DNA from: Corynebacterium efficiens YS-314
GTDB lineage: Bacteria; Actinomycetota; Actinomycetes; Mycobacteriales; Mycobacteriaceae
Assembly: GCF_000011305.1 (NCBI RefSeq)
Contig: NC_004369.1
Span: 1,860,001-1,924,000 of the forward strand
Reading direction: 5' to 3'
Length of the DNA stretch: 64,000 nucleotides
The notes below the pieces were generated by a model. The model was not told the origin of the DNA. It made no database searches and saw only the letters and a list, made by a program, of their open reading frames with translations. Made by a program: the position numbers and the translations under genes. Positions 17,747-26,948 of the stretch are shown piece after piece. Numbering within the stretch: the first letter of the stretch is position 1; the number at the start of each line of letters is the position of its first letter.

Positions 17747-18837
17747 CGCAGACGCACCTTCTCCCCGGTGGACACCGTCTCATAGACCGTCATGATTCGT
17801 TCGGCCACCGTCGACCAGTCGTAGTGGACGGCACGTCGCTGCCCCGCTGCCACGAGCGCGGCACGGGTGGGCGGGGCGTCGATAAGCACCCGGAGCTTCT
17901 CCGCGAGGTCCGCGTCCGAGCCGGTCGTGAACAGCAGACCGGCGGGGGTGTCGGACTCGGAATCAACCACCAGGGAGAAGGCCTCCAGGTCGCTGGCCAC
18001 CACCGCACAACCAGCGGCCATGGCCTCGACCAGCACGATGCCGAAGCTCTCCCCACCGGTATTGGGGGCCACGTAGATATCGGCCCGGCCGAGGATCTCG
18101 GCCTTCTCCGCATCGCTGACCCGCCCCACGAAATCAACACCGTCCACCTCCCGTGGGGAGCCACCGCCGATGACGGTGCAGCGGACCTCCCGGTCCAGGC
18201 GTGCCAGGGCCCGCAGGAGGATGTCCAGACCTTTGCGGGATTCATCGATGCGGCCCAGGAAGACGATCTCCGGGGGTTCATCCGCCCTGCTCCCGGCCCG
18301 GCGCGCGCGGGCGAACAGCGAGGTGTCCACACCGTTGGGGATCAGGACCGGATCGCCTCCCATCTGCTCCACCTGCCACCGGCGGGCCATCTCGGAGACC
18401 GCGATCCCCGCCCGGATCTTCTCCAGCTGCGGCCGCAACACCGGTAACACCAGGTGCAGGAGGCGGGAGGAGGAACTCGATGCGTGATAGGTCGCTACAA
18501 TCGGACCCTCCGCCATGAACAGGGCAGCCATGGAGTAACTCGGGGAATTGGGTTCATGGATGTGGAGGATGTCGAAGTCGCCCTCGCGGATGAACCGTCG
18601 GGTCATCCGCATCATCCGGGGCCCGAAACTCAGACGTGCGACCGATCCGTTGTAGGGCACCGGGACACTGCGTCCCCCGCGCACCACGAAACCCGGGATG
18701 TCGGTGTCCGCGCTGCAGGGGCCGAGCACCCGGACCTCATGGCCCTGGGCGATGAATTCCCGGGCAAGATCAAGGATGTGTGCTTGAACCCCACCTGGTT
18801 CGTCGAAGGAATAAGGGCATACGATACCGATGCGCAC
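17743..18837 (-). CDS. pimA: phosphatidylinositol alpha-mannosyltransferase PimA
   Basis: 364 aa from GTG 18837, picked because GGGGGAG lies eight bases upstream and the protein then starts VRIGIVCPYSFDEPGGVQ, the canonical GT4 opening. GT-B fold with C-terminal nucleotide-sugar motif GESFGIVLVEAMAAGCAVVASD, including the E-x7-E pair. It transfers mannose from GDP-mannose to phosphatidylinositol at the inner face of the membrane, the first step of PIM, LM and LAM synthesis. Its neighbours pgsA and the acyltransferase make the substrate and the next modification. Confidence 0.92.
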   Translation of the reverse strand: MRIGIVCPYSFDEPGGVQAHILDLAREFIAQGHEVRVLGPCSADTDIPGFVVRGGRSVPVPYNGSVARLSFGPRMMRMTRRFIREGDFDILHIHEPNSPSYSMAALFMAEGPIVATYHASSSSSRLLHLVLPVLRPQLEKIRAGIAVSEMARRWQVEQMGGDPVLIPNGVDTSLFARARRAGSRADEPPEIVFLGRIDESRKGLDILLRALARLDREVRCTVIGGGSPREVDGVDFVGRVSDAEKAEILGRADIYVAPNTGGESFGIVLVEAMAAGCAVVASDLEAFSLVVDSESDTPAGLLFTTGSDADLAEKLRVLIDAPPTRAALVAAGQRRAVHYDWSTVAERIMTVYETVSTGEKVRLR

Positions 18838-18841
18838 GGGG

Positions 18842-19774
18842 CTACTCCCCCGCTCGGGGACCGTTGGGGCCACGGTCGGGATCCAGATCGGAGAACCACA
18901 GCGGTTGCAGCATGTGCCAGTCGGCCGGGTGTTCCCGGATGTTGGTGGCGAAGAGATCGGCGATGCGCTGGACGGTGTCGGTCAGATTGTCCACCTCGAG
19001 TTCCGGGGAGATACTGAAACCCCACCGTTCGCCCTCGAACCAGGAGTGCACCACGTGCAGGCAGGCACCGGTCTCCATCGCCAGGCGGGCCGGCCCTGCG
19101 GGCATGGAGGTCTCCTCCCCGAAGAAGGTGGTGCGTACCCCGGTGTGCCGGAGATCCCTCTCCCCCAGCAGACACACCACGCCACCGGATTCGAGCACGG
19201 CCTTCAGTCTCTCATACGGCGGGGCATCGCCCCCGGTGAGGGGGATGACCTCGAAACCGAGCGATTCGCGGAACTCCACGAAGGCATTGAAGAGCGCTTC
19301 CGGCCGGACGCGTTCAGCCACCGTGGTGAACTGCCCGTGGTAGGCCACCAGGAGCACCCCGGCAATGTCCCAGTTACCGGTGTGCGGGAGGGTGAGGATG
19401 ATGCCGCGCCCACTGTGGATCGAGGCATCCAGATGCTCCCGCCCCACCAACCCTGCCACCAGGACACGGTGGAGGTCCGGGTCCCCGGCGATCGACGGCA
19501 GACGGAAGGCCTCCATCCAGTACCGCGCATAACTACGGGTGGCGTCCCGAACGAGCTGGTCAGTGACATTATCCGCGCCCACCGCGCGGGCGAGGTTGGC
19601 CCGCAGCGTGGGCATGCCCCGGCCGCGGCGGCTGGCCAGATCCGCCCCCGCATCAAAAAGCCTCCGGGCCACCGGGAGGGGAAGCACCCGGACCAACCGC
19701 CAACCGGCGAGGTAACCGATGGCGGAGAGATTCTCCCCGCGCAGGACATCACGCAGGACCTCACGCATGCTCAT
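18842..19774 (-). CDS. patA: phosphatidylinositol mannoside acyltransferase (LpxL/HtrB family)
   Basis: 310 aa. The lysophospholipid acyltransferase motif HTGNWD (H-x4-D) is intact, followed by the GERDL segment. By context and family it is the enzyme that acylates the mannose of PIM1/PIM2 (mycobacterial PatA, Rv2611c). Start at MSMREVL (19774) or the second ATG six bases later. It follows pgsA after 29 bases and precedes pimA by four. The symbol rests on the conserved gene order and the motif. Confidence 0.88.
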   Translation of the reverse strand: MSMREVLRDVLRGENLSAIGYLAGWRLVRVLPLPVARRLFDAGADLASRRGRGMPTLRANLARAVGADNVTDQLVRDATRSYARYWMEAFRLPSIAGDPDLHRVLVAGLVGREHLDASIHSGRGIILTLPHTGNWDIAGVLLVAYHGQFTTVAERVRPEALFNAFVEFRESLGFEVIPLTGGDAPPYERLKAVLESGGVVCLLGERDLRHTGVRTTFFGEETSMPAGPARLAMETGACLHVVHSWFEGERWGFSISPELEVDNLTDTVQRIADLFATNIREHPADWHMLQPLWFSDLDPDRGPNGPRAGE

Positions 19775-19803
19775 TCGCCGTTTCTCCTTGGCTGGTTGGG
19801 GTG

Positions 19804-20490
19804 TCAGTGCTGGCCCTCCGGGGATGGATCACCGGTGACATCGCTGTATTCGGCCCGCGCTCCCCGGGGCGCTTTGATGCGTTCACCCGCCAGGGGTGAC
19901 CGTCCTGCGATGATCAGACGCTGCAGAATGGTGAACACGCTTCCCACAGCAAGGATCCACAGTGCCACATCAATGGCATGGGGAACACCGAAACCGGTGA
20001 GACCGAGACCGACGAGGCTGATGATCAACCGTTCGGGGCGTTCGATCAGACCACCGTCCATGGTGAAACCGGAGGCCTCACCGCGGGCCTTGACGTAGGA
20101 GATGATCTGGGAGGACACCAGACACACCAGGGACACCGCCACCAGTGACTTCGGCGCATCATGGGAGTACACGAGCCACCAGGTGATAGCGGCGAAGAGC
20201 GCACCATCGGTGATCCGGTCACAGCTGGCATCCAGGGTGGCACCGAATTTCGTGCCACCCCCCTGCATCCTGGCGACCGTACCATCGATCATGTCGAAGG
20301 CTGCGAACAACCCCGTCAGGATCGCCGCCCACACCAGATGCCCCGTGGGGATGAGCACCACCGCAACCAACACCGTCAGGGAGGCGCTCACCACGGTCAA
20401 CTGGTTGGGGGTGACCCCCAGTCGGATCATGAACCGGGCCACCGGCTCCACCAGGACCTGGGCGGGTTTACGTCCGTGTACTCCCAACAT
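19804..20490 (-). CDS. pgsA1: phosphatidylinositol phosphate synthase (CDP-alcohol phosphotransferase)
   Basis: 228 aa membrane protein. The CDP-alcohol signature D-x2-D-G-x2-A-R-x8-G-x3-D-x3-D is seen in DMIDGTVARM followed by GATLDASCD. In actinobacteria this enzyme joins CDP-diacylglycerol and inositol 3-phosphate. Its ATG overlaps the stop of the HIT gene by one base (TGATG), giving translational coupling. The order HIT-pgsA-acyltransferase-pimA matches mycobacteria, which supports inositol rather than glycerol phosphate as acceptor. Confidence 0.9.
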   Translation of the reverse strand: MLGVHGRKPAQVLVEPVARFMIRLGVTPNQLTVVSASLTVLVAVVLIPTGHLVWAAILTGLFAAFDMIDGTVARMQGGGTKFGATLDASCDRITDGALFAAITWWLVYSHDAPKSLVAVSLVCLVSSQIISYVKARGEASGFTMDGGLIERPERLIISLVGLGLTGFGVPHAIDVALWILAVGSVFTILQRLIIAGRSPLAGERIKAPRGARAEYSDVTGDPSPEGQH

Positions 20491-21185
20491 CAGTCCACCT
20501 CCGGCCCGGGTACGGTGGTGACCGCCGAGGTGAGGGTCGGGTCGGTGACGCCGGGGGCGTCGTCAAGCTCACCCCACGCGCCGGCCAGCAGCGCACGGGT
20601 CTGTCGCAGGGTCTGGGGCAGCACCTTCGTGCCGTCGATGATCGTCATGAAGTTCGCATCACCCGACCAGCGTGGAACGATGTGCACGTGCAGGTGATCC
20701 CCCACCGACCCACCCGAGGCCTTGCCCAGGTTGAGACCGACGTTGACGGCATGCGGATTGGACACCGTCTTGAGCACCCGGATGGCGGTCTGGACAAACA
20801 GCATCAGCTCGGCGGATTCCCCGGCTGTGAGGTCCTCCAGGTTACGTTCCTTGCGGAACGGCACCACCATCATGTGCCCGGCGTTATAGGGATACAGGTT
20901 GAGCACGCAGTACACCAGCTCACCACGGGCCACGATGAGACCATCCTCATCCGACATCTTCGGGACCTCCAGGAAGGGATCCCGCTTCACCGGATCGGCC
21001 TCACCGGCGGCTGCATCGCTGCTACGCGGATGGGTCTTGATGTAGCTCATCCGGTAGGGGGCCCAGATACGCTCGAGGCGATCCGGGGTACCCACACCGC
21101 GGTCCAGGTAGACCCGGTGCTCCGCGGTGTCTGTGGCGTCAGTGGTGTCCCCCGCGCCCGGGTGGTGGTCACCTGAGGGCTGCAA
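20490..21185 (-). CDS. HIT-family nucleotide hydrolase/phosphorylase
   Basis: 231 aa if started at TTG 21185, where GCGAGGAAA precedes it; this start overlaps the thrS 3' end by 17 bases. No other in-frame start exists before the conserved [19 protein letters not shown]. The histidine triad HLHVHIVP is intact. The mycobacterial equivalent (Rv2613c) was described as a diadenosine tetraphosphate phosphorylase, so a role in disposing of Ap4A made by aminoacyl-tRNA synthetases would fit its place behind thrS; this is inference. Confidence 0.88.
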   Translation of the reverse strand: MQPSGDHHPGAGDTTDATDTAEHRVYLDRGVGTPDRLERIWAPYRMSYIKTHPRSSDAAAGEADPVKRDPFLEVPKMSDEDGLIVARGELVYCVLNLYPYNAGHMMVVPFRKERNLEDLTAGESAELMLFVQTAIRVLKTVSNPHAVNVGLNLGKASGGSVGDHLHVHIVPRWSGDANFMTIIDGTKVLPQTLRQTRALLAGAWGELDDAPGVTDPTLTSAVTTVPGPEVD

Positions 21186-23226
21186 TGGTTTCCTCGCTCG
21201 GCTGTGTATTGTTCCGCTCCAGGATCCAGGTGGAGATGAGCTCAACAGCCTCATCGACCGGCACACCGTTGACCTGGGTGCCGTCCAGGAAACGGAAACT
21301 CACCGCATCGGCCTCCACGTCCCGACCACCGGCCAGGAGCATGAATGGGATCTTGCCGGTGGTGTGGGTGCGGATCTTCTTCTGCATGCGGTCGTCGGAG
21401 GTGTCCACCTCGGCACGGAAACCACGGGCACGCAGCTTGTCGACGACCTTCTCCAGATGCGGGATGAAATCCTCGGCGACGGGGATGCCAACCACCTGGT
21501 GGGGGGCCAGCCACGCCGGGAAGGCGCCTGCGTAGTGCTCCAGGAGCACGCCGAAGAAACGCTCGATGGAACCGAACAGCGCGCGGTGGATCATGATCGG
21601 GCGCTGCTTGGACCCGTCCGGGGAGGTGTATTCCAGCTCGAAGCGCTCAGGCAGGTTGAAGTCCAGCTGCACGGTGGACATCTGCCAGGTACGGCCGATG
21701 GCGTCCTTGGCCTGCACGGAGATCTTCGGGCCGTAGAAGGCTGCACCCTCGGGGTCCGGAACCAGGTCCAGGCCGGAGTTGGTGGCCACGCGCTGCAGGA
21801 TCTCGGTGGAGCGCTCCCAGATCTCATCGTCACCCACGAACTTCTTCGGATCCTTGGTGGACAGCTCCAGGTAGAAATCATCCAGGCCGTAATCCTTGAG
21901 CAGGGAGATGATGAACTCCAGCACGGAGGTCAGTTCCTCCTCCAGCTGATCCTCGGTGCAGTAGATGTGGGCATCATCCTGGGTGAAACCACGGGCACGG
22001 GTGAGTCCGTGGACCACACCGGACTTCTCATACCGGTAGACGGTGCCGAATTCGAACAGACGCAGCGGCAGCTCACGGTAGGACCGGCCACGGGAGTCGA
22101 AGATGAGGTTGTGCATCGGGCAGTTCATGGGCTTGAGGTAGTAGTCCTGGCCCGGTTTGGTCTGGTTGCCCTCGGCGTCATACTCGGCGTCGAGCTGCAG
22201 CGGCGGGAACATGCCCTCCTTGTAGAAACCGAGGTGGCCGGACTTCTCAAACAGATCAGACTTGGTGGCGTGCGGAGTGTTCACGAAGGAGTACCCGGCC
22301 TGGATGTGGCGACGGCGGGAGTGCTCCTCCATCTCCAGGCGCACGATGGCACCGTTGGGGTGGAACACCGGCAGACCGGACCCGATCTCATCGGGGAAGG
22401 AGAACAGGTCCAGCTCGGTGCCCAGACGACGGTGATCGCGCTTCTCTGCCTCGGCGAGCATGGTCTGGTACTCGTCGAGCTTCTCCTTGGATTCCCAGGC
22501 GGTGCCGTAGATGCGCTGCAGTCCGGCGTTGGTCTGATCGCCACGCCAGTAGGCGGCGGACGACCGGGTCAGGGCGAAGGCCGGGATGTACCGGGTGGTC
22601 GGGATGTGGGGACCACGGCACAGATCAGACCACTCGACCTCATTGGTACGCGGGTTGACATTGTCATAGGCGGTCAGTTCACCCGCGCCGACCTCGGTGG
22701 CCTCATCGGAATCGGGGTCGACATTGCCCTTGTCCTGGATCAGCTCGAGCTTGTACGGCTCATCGGCGAGTTCCGCGGCTGCCGCCTCGGTGGACTCGTA
22801 GACACGGCGTTCGAATTTCTGGCCGGTCTTGATGATCTTCTTCATCCGCTTCTCAATGGTCTTGAGATCCTCCGGGGTGAAGGGCTCCGCGACATCGAAG
22901 TCATAGTAGAAGCCATTCTCGATTGCGGGACCGATGCCCAGCTTGGTACCGGGGAATTCAGCCTGGACGGCCTGGGCCAGCACGTGAGCGCACGAGTGGC
23001 GGATGACGGCCCGACCGTCCTCACTGTTGGCGGGAACTGCTGTGAACGTTGCAGTCTCCTCCGGCACATGGGACAGGTCCTTGAGCTGCCCCTCGGTGTC
23101 CTTTGCACAGACAATGGCATCATCGCCCTTGTTCGGCAGGTTGAGCTCCCGCATGGCCTGACCGATGGCGATGCCGGCGGGTACTTCGAATTCCACGAGT
23201 TCGTGGGTGGTTACGGAGGTGTTCAC
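21169..23226 (-). CDS. thrS: threonyl-tRNA synthetase
   Basis: 685 aa from GTG 23226 with AAGGAG eight bases upstream; a longer open frame to 23331 lacks this signal. Domains in order: TGS ([14 protein letters not shown]), the second additional/editing domain with [11 protein letters not shown] and its zinc-type motif, class II catalytic core (motif 2 [15 protein letters not shown]; motif 3 with [13 protein letters not shown]), and the anticodon-binding domain. It charges tRNA-Thr. It heads the HIT-pgsA-patA-pimA run. Confidence 0.97.
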   Translation of the reverse strand: MNTSVTTHELVEFEVPAGIAIGQAMRELNLPNKGDDAIVCAKDTEGQLKDLSHVPEETATFTAVPANSEDGRAVIRHSCAHVLAQAVQAEFPGTKLGIGPAIENGFYYDFDVAEPFTPEDLKTIEKRMKKIIKTGQKFERRVYESTEAAAAELADEPYKLELIQDKGNVDPDSDEATEVGAGELTAYDNVNPRTNEVEWSDLCRGPHIPTTRYIPAFALTRSSAAYWRGDQTNAGLQRIYGTAWESKEKLDEYQTMLAEAEKRDHRRLGTELDLFSFPDEIGSGLPVFHPNGAIVRLEMEEHSRRRHIQAGYSFVNTPHATKSDLFEKSGHLGFYKEGMFPPLQLDAEYDAEGNQTKPGQDYYLKPMNCPMHNLIFDSRGRSYRELPLRLFEFGTVYRYEKSGVVHGLTRARGFTQDDAHIYCTEDQLEEELTSVLEFIISLLKDYGLDDFYLELSTKDPKKFVGDDEIWERSTEILQRVATNSGLDLVPDPEGAAFYGPKISVQAKDAIGRTWQMSTVQLDFNLPERFELEYTSPDGSKQRPIMIHRALFGSIERFFGVLLEHYAGAFPAWLAPHQVVGIPVAEDFIPHLEKVVDKLRARGFRAEVDTSDDRMQKKIRTHTTGKIPFMLLAGGRDVEADAVSFRFLDGTQVNGVPVDEAVELISTWILERNNTQPSEETIAALR

Positions 23227-23331
23227 GAAATTTGCGCTCCTTCGTGCGCTCATGTGCACCAGCGGCATACCTGGCCGCCGGAGCACCAATGTCAAGGTGC
23301 GCAGTTGAGCCGGGGACCCCGGGTAGACCAA

Positions 23332-23373
23332 CCTGCCCGCGGGGTACCCGGTGTGGGTGCCCCGGCGGGCAGG
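23332..23373 (-). terminator. GC-rich hairpin between efeB-like gene and thrS
   Basis: CCTGCCCGCGGGG (23332-23344) pairs with CCCCGGCGGGCAGG (23360-23373) with one bulge. It has no T tract. It may terminate the peroxidase transcript or be part of the thrS leader; no T-box consensus was seen. A TTGACA lies further downstream on the minus strand (near 23290). Confidence 0.45.
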
Positions 23374-23420
23374 CGGTGACCTGGCCGGTCAACTGTCGTG
23401 GATCATCCTACCGTGTCCGT

Positions 23421-24656
23421 CTATGCCTGAAGCAGTCCGGCTCCCCAGAACTCATCCCTCTCGGGATCATCGGGATCGGTTCCCGGGGGCATGAAGAAAA
23501 CCGCGGATCCGATATGGGTGATCCACTGGTTGAGGCGGTCCGCCTCGTCCAGGCGTTTCTGGATGGGGGTGAACTGCAGGTCCGGGTTCTTCTGGAAGCA
23601 GATGAACACCAGACCGGCATTCGACAGCTCCTCCGAGGTGGGATCCGGTTCGAGATCATAGTTGTACACCCGGCGCAGGATGACCTGTTCGGGGTGCCCC
23701 TCGGCGGGTTTCGACCTGGCCATGTGACTGACCGGGTCGATGACGGGCAGCCCGTAGGAGTCGGTTGCGGAGTAATCCGGGTCATCGAACTCGTCGGTTC
23801 CGGTCAGTGGCGCGCCGGTGTCGAGTGTGCGCCCGACCGACACCTCCCGGGAGGTTCGGTCGAGGATCTCCCAGGTGTCCAGGTTCATGGCGATGCGCCG
23901 CACCACCATCACCGAACCGTCGATGGCCCAGTCCGGCCCCTCCTCGATCCAGGCTGCATGCTGGATTTCCTCCTCGGTACGGGGATTGACGGTGCCATCC
24001 TTCTGACCGAACAGGTTCCGTGGCGTCGCTTTCTTATCCAGCACGCCATTGGCATTGAGGAACCCACTCTGGAACCAGCGGGTGCCCACATAATCCACAC
24101 CTGCCCGGATCATGTGCCGGGTGGCGTGGCTGAGCGTGACCGGATCATCGGAACAGACCTGCAGAACCAGATCAGCCTCGCCCCACTTGTCATCCAGCTG
24201 ATCCCGCTCGAAGGCCGGGATCGGGTGCAGCCAGTCGGGGCGCTGATCCGCAATCCCCGCGATGTCGAACAGGCGGGAGCCGAAACCACACGTGATGGTC
24301 AGGTTGGCGGGATTGACTGCCATCTCCGGTTCCAGACTGCCCAGAGGGGTCTGCCCCGCACAGAGCCGGCGGGCATCCTCCGTCCACAGACGCATGAGGC
24401 GGATGATGCCGTCGCGGTCCACACCGGGCCGGACCGTGAACGCCACCAGGTTGAGCCCCGACTGGTGCGGGGTGGCGATACCCGCCTGATGTCGGCCGTC
24501 GAACGGCACCGTCTGACCGGCCAGGTTCACCTGGTCGATGCTTGTCGACGTTCCATCCGCGGCCCCGGTGGTCTGCGCAGCGGGTGCGCAGGCGGCCAGG
24601 GCCGAACCGCCGGCGATGACACCGGCTCCGGTCAGGAAACCCCTACGGGTAACCAT
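23421..24656 (-). CDS. Tat-exported DyP-type peroxidase (EfeB-like)
   Basis: 411 aa. A twin-arginine signal (TRRGFLTGAG) ends in a lipobox-like LAAC with Cys23, so the protein may be an exported lipoprotein. The DyP motif GQKDG (GxxDG) is in the middle and a later SHMARSKP segment carries the presumed haem-ligating histidine. Family members use haem and H2O2 and have been linked to dye oxidation, haem handling or iron uptake. Here no EfeU/EfeO genes flank it; copper-type proteins do. GGAGATG precedes the ATG. Confidence 0.92.
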   Translation of the reverse strand: MVTRRGFLTGAGVIAGGSALAACAPAAQTTGAADGTSTSIDQVNLAGQTVPFDGRHQAGIATPHQSGLNLVAFTVRPGVDRDGIIRLMRLWTEDARRLCAGQTPLGSLEPEMAVNPANLTITCGFGSRLFDIAGIADQRPDWLHPIPAFERDQLDDKWGEADLVLQVCSDDPVTLSHATRHMIRAGVDYVGTRWFQSGFLNANGVLDKKATPRNLFGQKDGTVNPRTEEEIQHAAWIEEGPDWAIDGSVMVVRRIAMNLDTWEILDRTSREVSVGRTLDTGAPLTGTDEFDDPDYSATDSYGLPVIDPVSHMARSKPAEGHPEQVILRRVYNYDLEPDPTSEELSNAGLVFICFQKNPDLQFTPIQKRLDEADRLNQWITHIGSAVFFMPPGTDPDDPERDEFWGAGLLQA

Positions 24657-24686
24657 GAAAATTCATCTCCTAGGTAGGCAGGATTG

Positions 24687-25304
24687 TTATTGCGCGGAGT
24701 GATCCATGCTGTCCATGCCGGTGTTGCCCATGAGCTCGCCGTCCTCGCCGTAGCTCTCATCACCGGCGGCGATGGTGCGCACCGGCACCGGGTCCAGTTC
24801 GATCTCGGTTCCATCGCCCAGGATCAGGGTGATGTCTACGGTGTCACCAGCCTCCACAGGTGCTTCCAGGCCCATGAGCATCAGGTGGTCCTGTCCCGGC
24901 GCCAGTTCATGGGTGTCACCGGCGGCGATGGTGAGACCACCCTCCTTCTCACGCATGACACCGTCGACCACCTCATGGATCTCGTAGGCTGCCGCATCCA
25001 CGGATGCCTCAAAACCGGTGAGACTGATCTCCTCGTCGGTGGTGTTGGTGAGGGTGCCGAAGATGGCGGTCATCGGGGTGCCCTCGACGGTCGCCCGCAC
25101 GAAACCATCAGTGAGGGTCAGAGGGGCGTCGGCAGCTGCATCAGTTGCAGTGGTCGTGGAGGTCGTGGAGGTCGCCGTCGTGGTGGTGGCCTCAGTGGCT
25201 GTCTCCGTGGAGTCATTCTCGTTGGCGGGTGAACACGCAGCGAGCGCCAGGGCACCCACGACAACGATGCTTCCGACAACAGAGTTCTTGATGGTGAGCT
25301 TCAT
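24687..25304 (-). CDS. PCuAC-type copper chaperone lipoprotein
   Basis: 205 aa. The signal ends in LALAAC, giving lipidated Cys24, followed by a long Thr/Ala/Ser-rich linker (about 30-60). The DUF461/PCuAC domain has the copper-binding H-Met pattern: EIHEVV, GVMREKEGG and HLMLMGL. The tail adds another Met/His patch (MGNTGMDSMDHSAQ). Such proteins deliver Cu(I) to the CuA site of cytochrome oxidase outside the membrane. It lies 12 bases after the CopC-like gene, with AGGAG before the ATG. Confidence 0.88.
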   Translation of the reverse strand: MKLTIKNSVVGSIVVVGALALAACSPANENDSTETATEATTTTATSTTSTTTATDAAADAPLTLTDGFVRATVEGTPMTAIFGTLTNTTDEEISLTGFEASVDAAAYEIHEVVDGVMREKEGGLTIAAGDTHELAPGQDHLMLMGLEAPVEAGDTVDITLILGDGTEIELDPVPVRTIAAGDESYGEDGELMGNTGMDSMDHSAQ

Positions 25305-25316
25305 GATTTTCTACTC

Positions 25317-25943
25317 CTACTTAGAGTTACGGCCTTTGGCGATCATCATGACGATCGCACCGGCGATGACCAGCACACCTGCGCCCCCGAGCAACCAGTT
25401 CCACGGGGATTCAATCCCCGCGATCCCGGTTTCCGTGGCCTGGGGTTCCTCCGTCGGCGCAGACGACTCAGGGGATCCGGCGACGGATGCATCGGTGGCA
25501 TCCGCCGCCTCACCAGCCACCTCGAAGGCGATGGACCCCTTGGTGGCGTGCCCATCGGAGGAGGTGATCTGGAACCCCACCGCATAGTTACCCGGACCGG
25601 TCTCGACATCCGCGGGGACATCGATGATCAGATTCCGCTCGCTGAGTTCCGGGGAACCGGAGAACAGGATCTCCCCGGTATCGGCGTTGCTCAGGGCGAC
25701 GGTGTTGAAGAGGTCCTGGGGAATGCCGGAGAACTCCAATTCGATGGTGTCGGGGAATTCCTCCACCACCGCCCCGTTCTCAGGAGTGGAACCAAGGACC
25801 ACGTCGTGGGCCGTGGCAACGGGTGAGAAGGCCAACGGTACAGCAGCAAGCATCCCGGCCATGGCGACAGCAGCCGACCTTTTGAACCGGAATCCGTTCG
25901 AGCCACCTGCGCGCTGAATTATGCCTGCCTCAATCTGTGCCAT
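25317..25943 (-). CDS. CopC-domain copper-binding membrane protein
   Basis: 208 aa. A signal peptide ends at PVATA|HDVV, so the mature protein would start with His46, the usual copper ligand of CopC; SSDGHATKG holds the second conserved His. After a Ser/Glu/Thr/Pro-rich linker comes a single membrane helix (WLLGGAGVLVIAGAIVMMIA) and a short basic tail. No CopD is attached or adjacent. With the next two genes it forms a cell-surface copper/haem unit. GAGAGGA precedes the ATG. Confidence 0.9.
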   Translation of the reverse strand: MAQIEAGIIQRAGGSNGFRFKRSAAVAMAGMLAAVPLAFSPVATAHDVVLGSTPENGAVVEEFPDTIELEFSGIPQDLFNTVALSNADTGEILFSGSPELSERNLIIDVPADVETGPGNYAVGFQITSSDGHATKGSIAFEVAGEAADATDASVAGSPESSAPTEEPQATETGIAGIESPWNWLLGGAGVLVIAGAIVMMIAKGRNSK

Positions 25944-26388
25944 AGGGTCCTCTCAAAAATGGTGAGCCACACGCGGAGTGTGCGCTGGAGACCTGTGATG
26001 TTTTCAGGTCTGGTCAGTTGTCGAAAACCGGGCCCGATTAGTTCCGGCCACACTCGGGCGAAGCCCGGAAACCCGGCGTTGATCCACAGTCTAACCAGTT
26101 CAGAGGCATGAAATGAAACTATGTGATGTGCACTACTGCTACTTCCTGAGCCCGTAGTCGGCCACTCCCGGACGACCTCCCGGATGGCCACGGGCAGAAA
26201 CCAACAGTGGGACAGACAGAGGTCCGACAGGGGCCGACACGCCCGCCGGCATTCAGCCACGCTTAGGAATCGGTCAGGGCTCGGTAGGCCGATAACACCG
26301 GATCTGGCTTCAGCAACACGCCGGAGCCAGACACACTTTTTCCCTCAACCCCCTCTTGCTGCTTGACTCTCCGCAGGTATGTCCGGCA
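25944..26388. other. non-coding region between copC-like gene and tRNA cluster
   Basis: About 445 bases with no supported gene. Short minus-strand open frames here have no plausible start or homology. It should carry the promoter of the CopC-like operon. I see no integrase, repeat or attachment-site pair. Confidence 0.55.
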
Positions 26389-26424
26389 ACAAAGAAAGGC
26401 CACCGTGTTGGACACGGTGGCCTT
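26389..26424 (-). terminator. terminator of the tRNA cluster
   Basis: AAGGCCACCGTG (26396-26407) pairs with CACGGTGGCCTT (26413-26424); on the minus strand TCTTTGTTG follows. Confidence 0.8.
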
Positions 26425-26431
26425 CATACTG

Positions 26432-26504
26432 AGCGGATGACGAGACTCGAACTCGCGACCCTCACCTTGGCAAGGTGATGCGCTACCAACTGCGCTACAT
26501 CCGC
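26432..26504 (-). tRNA. tRNA-Gly(GCC), copy 1
   Basis: 73-nt cloverleaf on the minus strand with anticodon loop CTTGCCAAG region reading GCC, T-loop GTTCGAGTC, and acceptor GCGGATG/CATCCGC. CCA is not encoded. It lies in the downstream half of a tandem duplication. Confidence 0.95.
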
Positions 26505-26536
26505 ATGAATCTGGTTTTGAGAGTTGATTCAAACTC

Positions 26537-26611
26537 TGGTGCGCGATACTGGGATTGAACCAGTGACCTCTTCCGTGTCAGGGAAGCGCTCTCCCGCTGA
26601 GCTAAACGCGC
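26537..26611 (-). tRNA. tRNA-Val(GAC), copy 1
   Basis: 75 nt including an encoded CCA (26537-26539). The anticodon loop CTGACAC gives GAC. The acceptor stem GCGCGTT/ATCGCGC contains a T-T mismatch at pair 6-67. T-arm is standard. Confidence 0.93.
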
Positions 26612-26647
26612 GGGTTCATTTCATACCGATTGGCCCGGTGAAATGAG

Positions 26648-26720
26648 AGCGGATGACGAGACTCGAACTCGCGACCCTCACCTTGGCAAGGTGATGCGCT
26701 ACCAACTGCGCTACATCCGC
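26648..26720 (-). tRNA. tRNA-Gly(GCC), copy 2
   Basis: Identical in sequence to the copy at 26432-26504, 216 bases away. Confidence 0.95.
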
Positions 26721-26752
26721 ATGAATCTGGTTTTGAGAGTTGATTCAAACTC

Positions 26753-26827
26753 TGGTGCGCGATACTGGGATTGAACCAGTGACCTCTTCCGTGTCAGGGA
26801 AGCGCTCTCCCGCTGAGCTAAACGCGC
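26753..26827 (-). tRNA. tRNA-Val(GAC), copy 2
   Basis: Identical to the copy at 26537-26611, including the encoded CCA and the acceptor-stem mismatch. Confidence 0.93.
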
Positions 26828-26836
26828 TTTGCTGCG

Positions 26837-26907
26837 AGGTGGAAACGGGAATCGAACCCGTGTGCACGGTTTTGCAGACCGTTGCCTCACCACTCGGCCA
26901 TTCCACC
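26837..26907 (-). tRNA. tRNA-Cys(GCA)
   Basis: 71 nt on the minus strand. Acceptor GGTGGAA/TTCCACC, anticodon loop CTGCAAA reading GCA, T-loop GTTCGATTC. CCA is not encoded. Confidence 0.95.
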
Positions 26908-26948
26908 GTGGCGGTTGATCCCGCCTCAGGTACAAGTTAACATACCAG

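Larger units (their letters stand above)
26432..26827. repeat. tandem duplication of a Gly-Val tRNA block
   Basis: Bases 26432-26611 recur without visible change at 26648-26827 (180 bases, offset 216), including the 32-base spacer between the two tRNA genes. A 36-base unique segment separates the copies. Confidence 0.9.

Noticed and set aside
21127..23379. 750-codon plus-strand open frame opposite thrS
   Set aside because: Antisense shadow of thrS; composition Leu/Gly/Val/Asp with no motif and no ribosome-binding site.
23227..23420. T-box riboswitch before thrS
   Set aside because: A GC-rich hairpin is present, but no T-box consensus, specifier loop or terminator/antiterminator pair could be identified; actinobacterial T-boxes mostly precede ileS.
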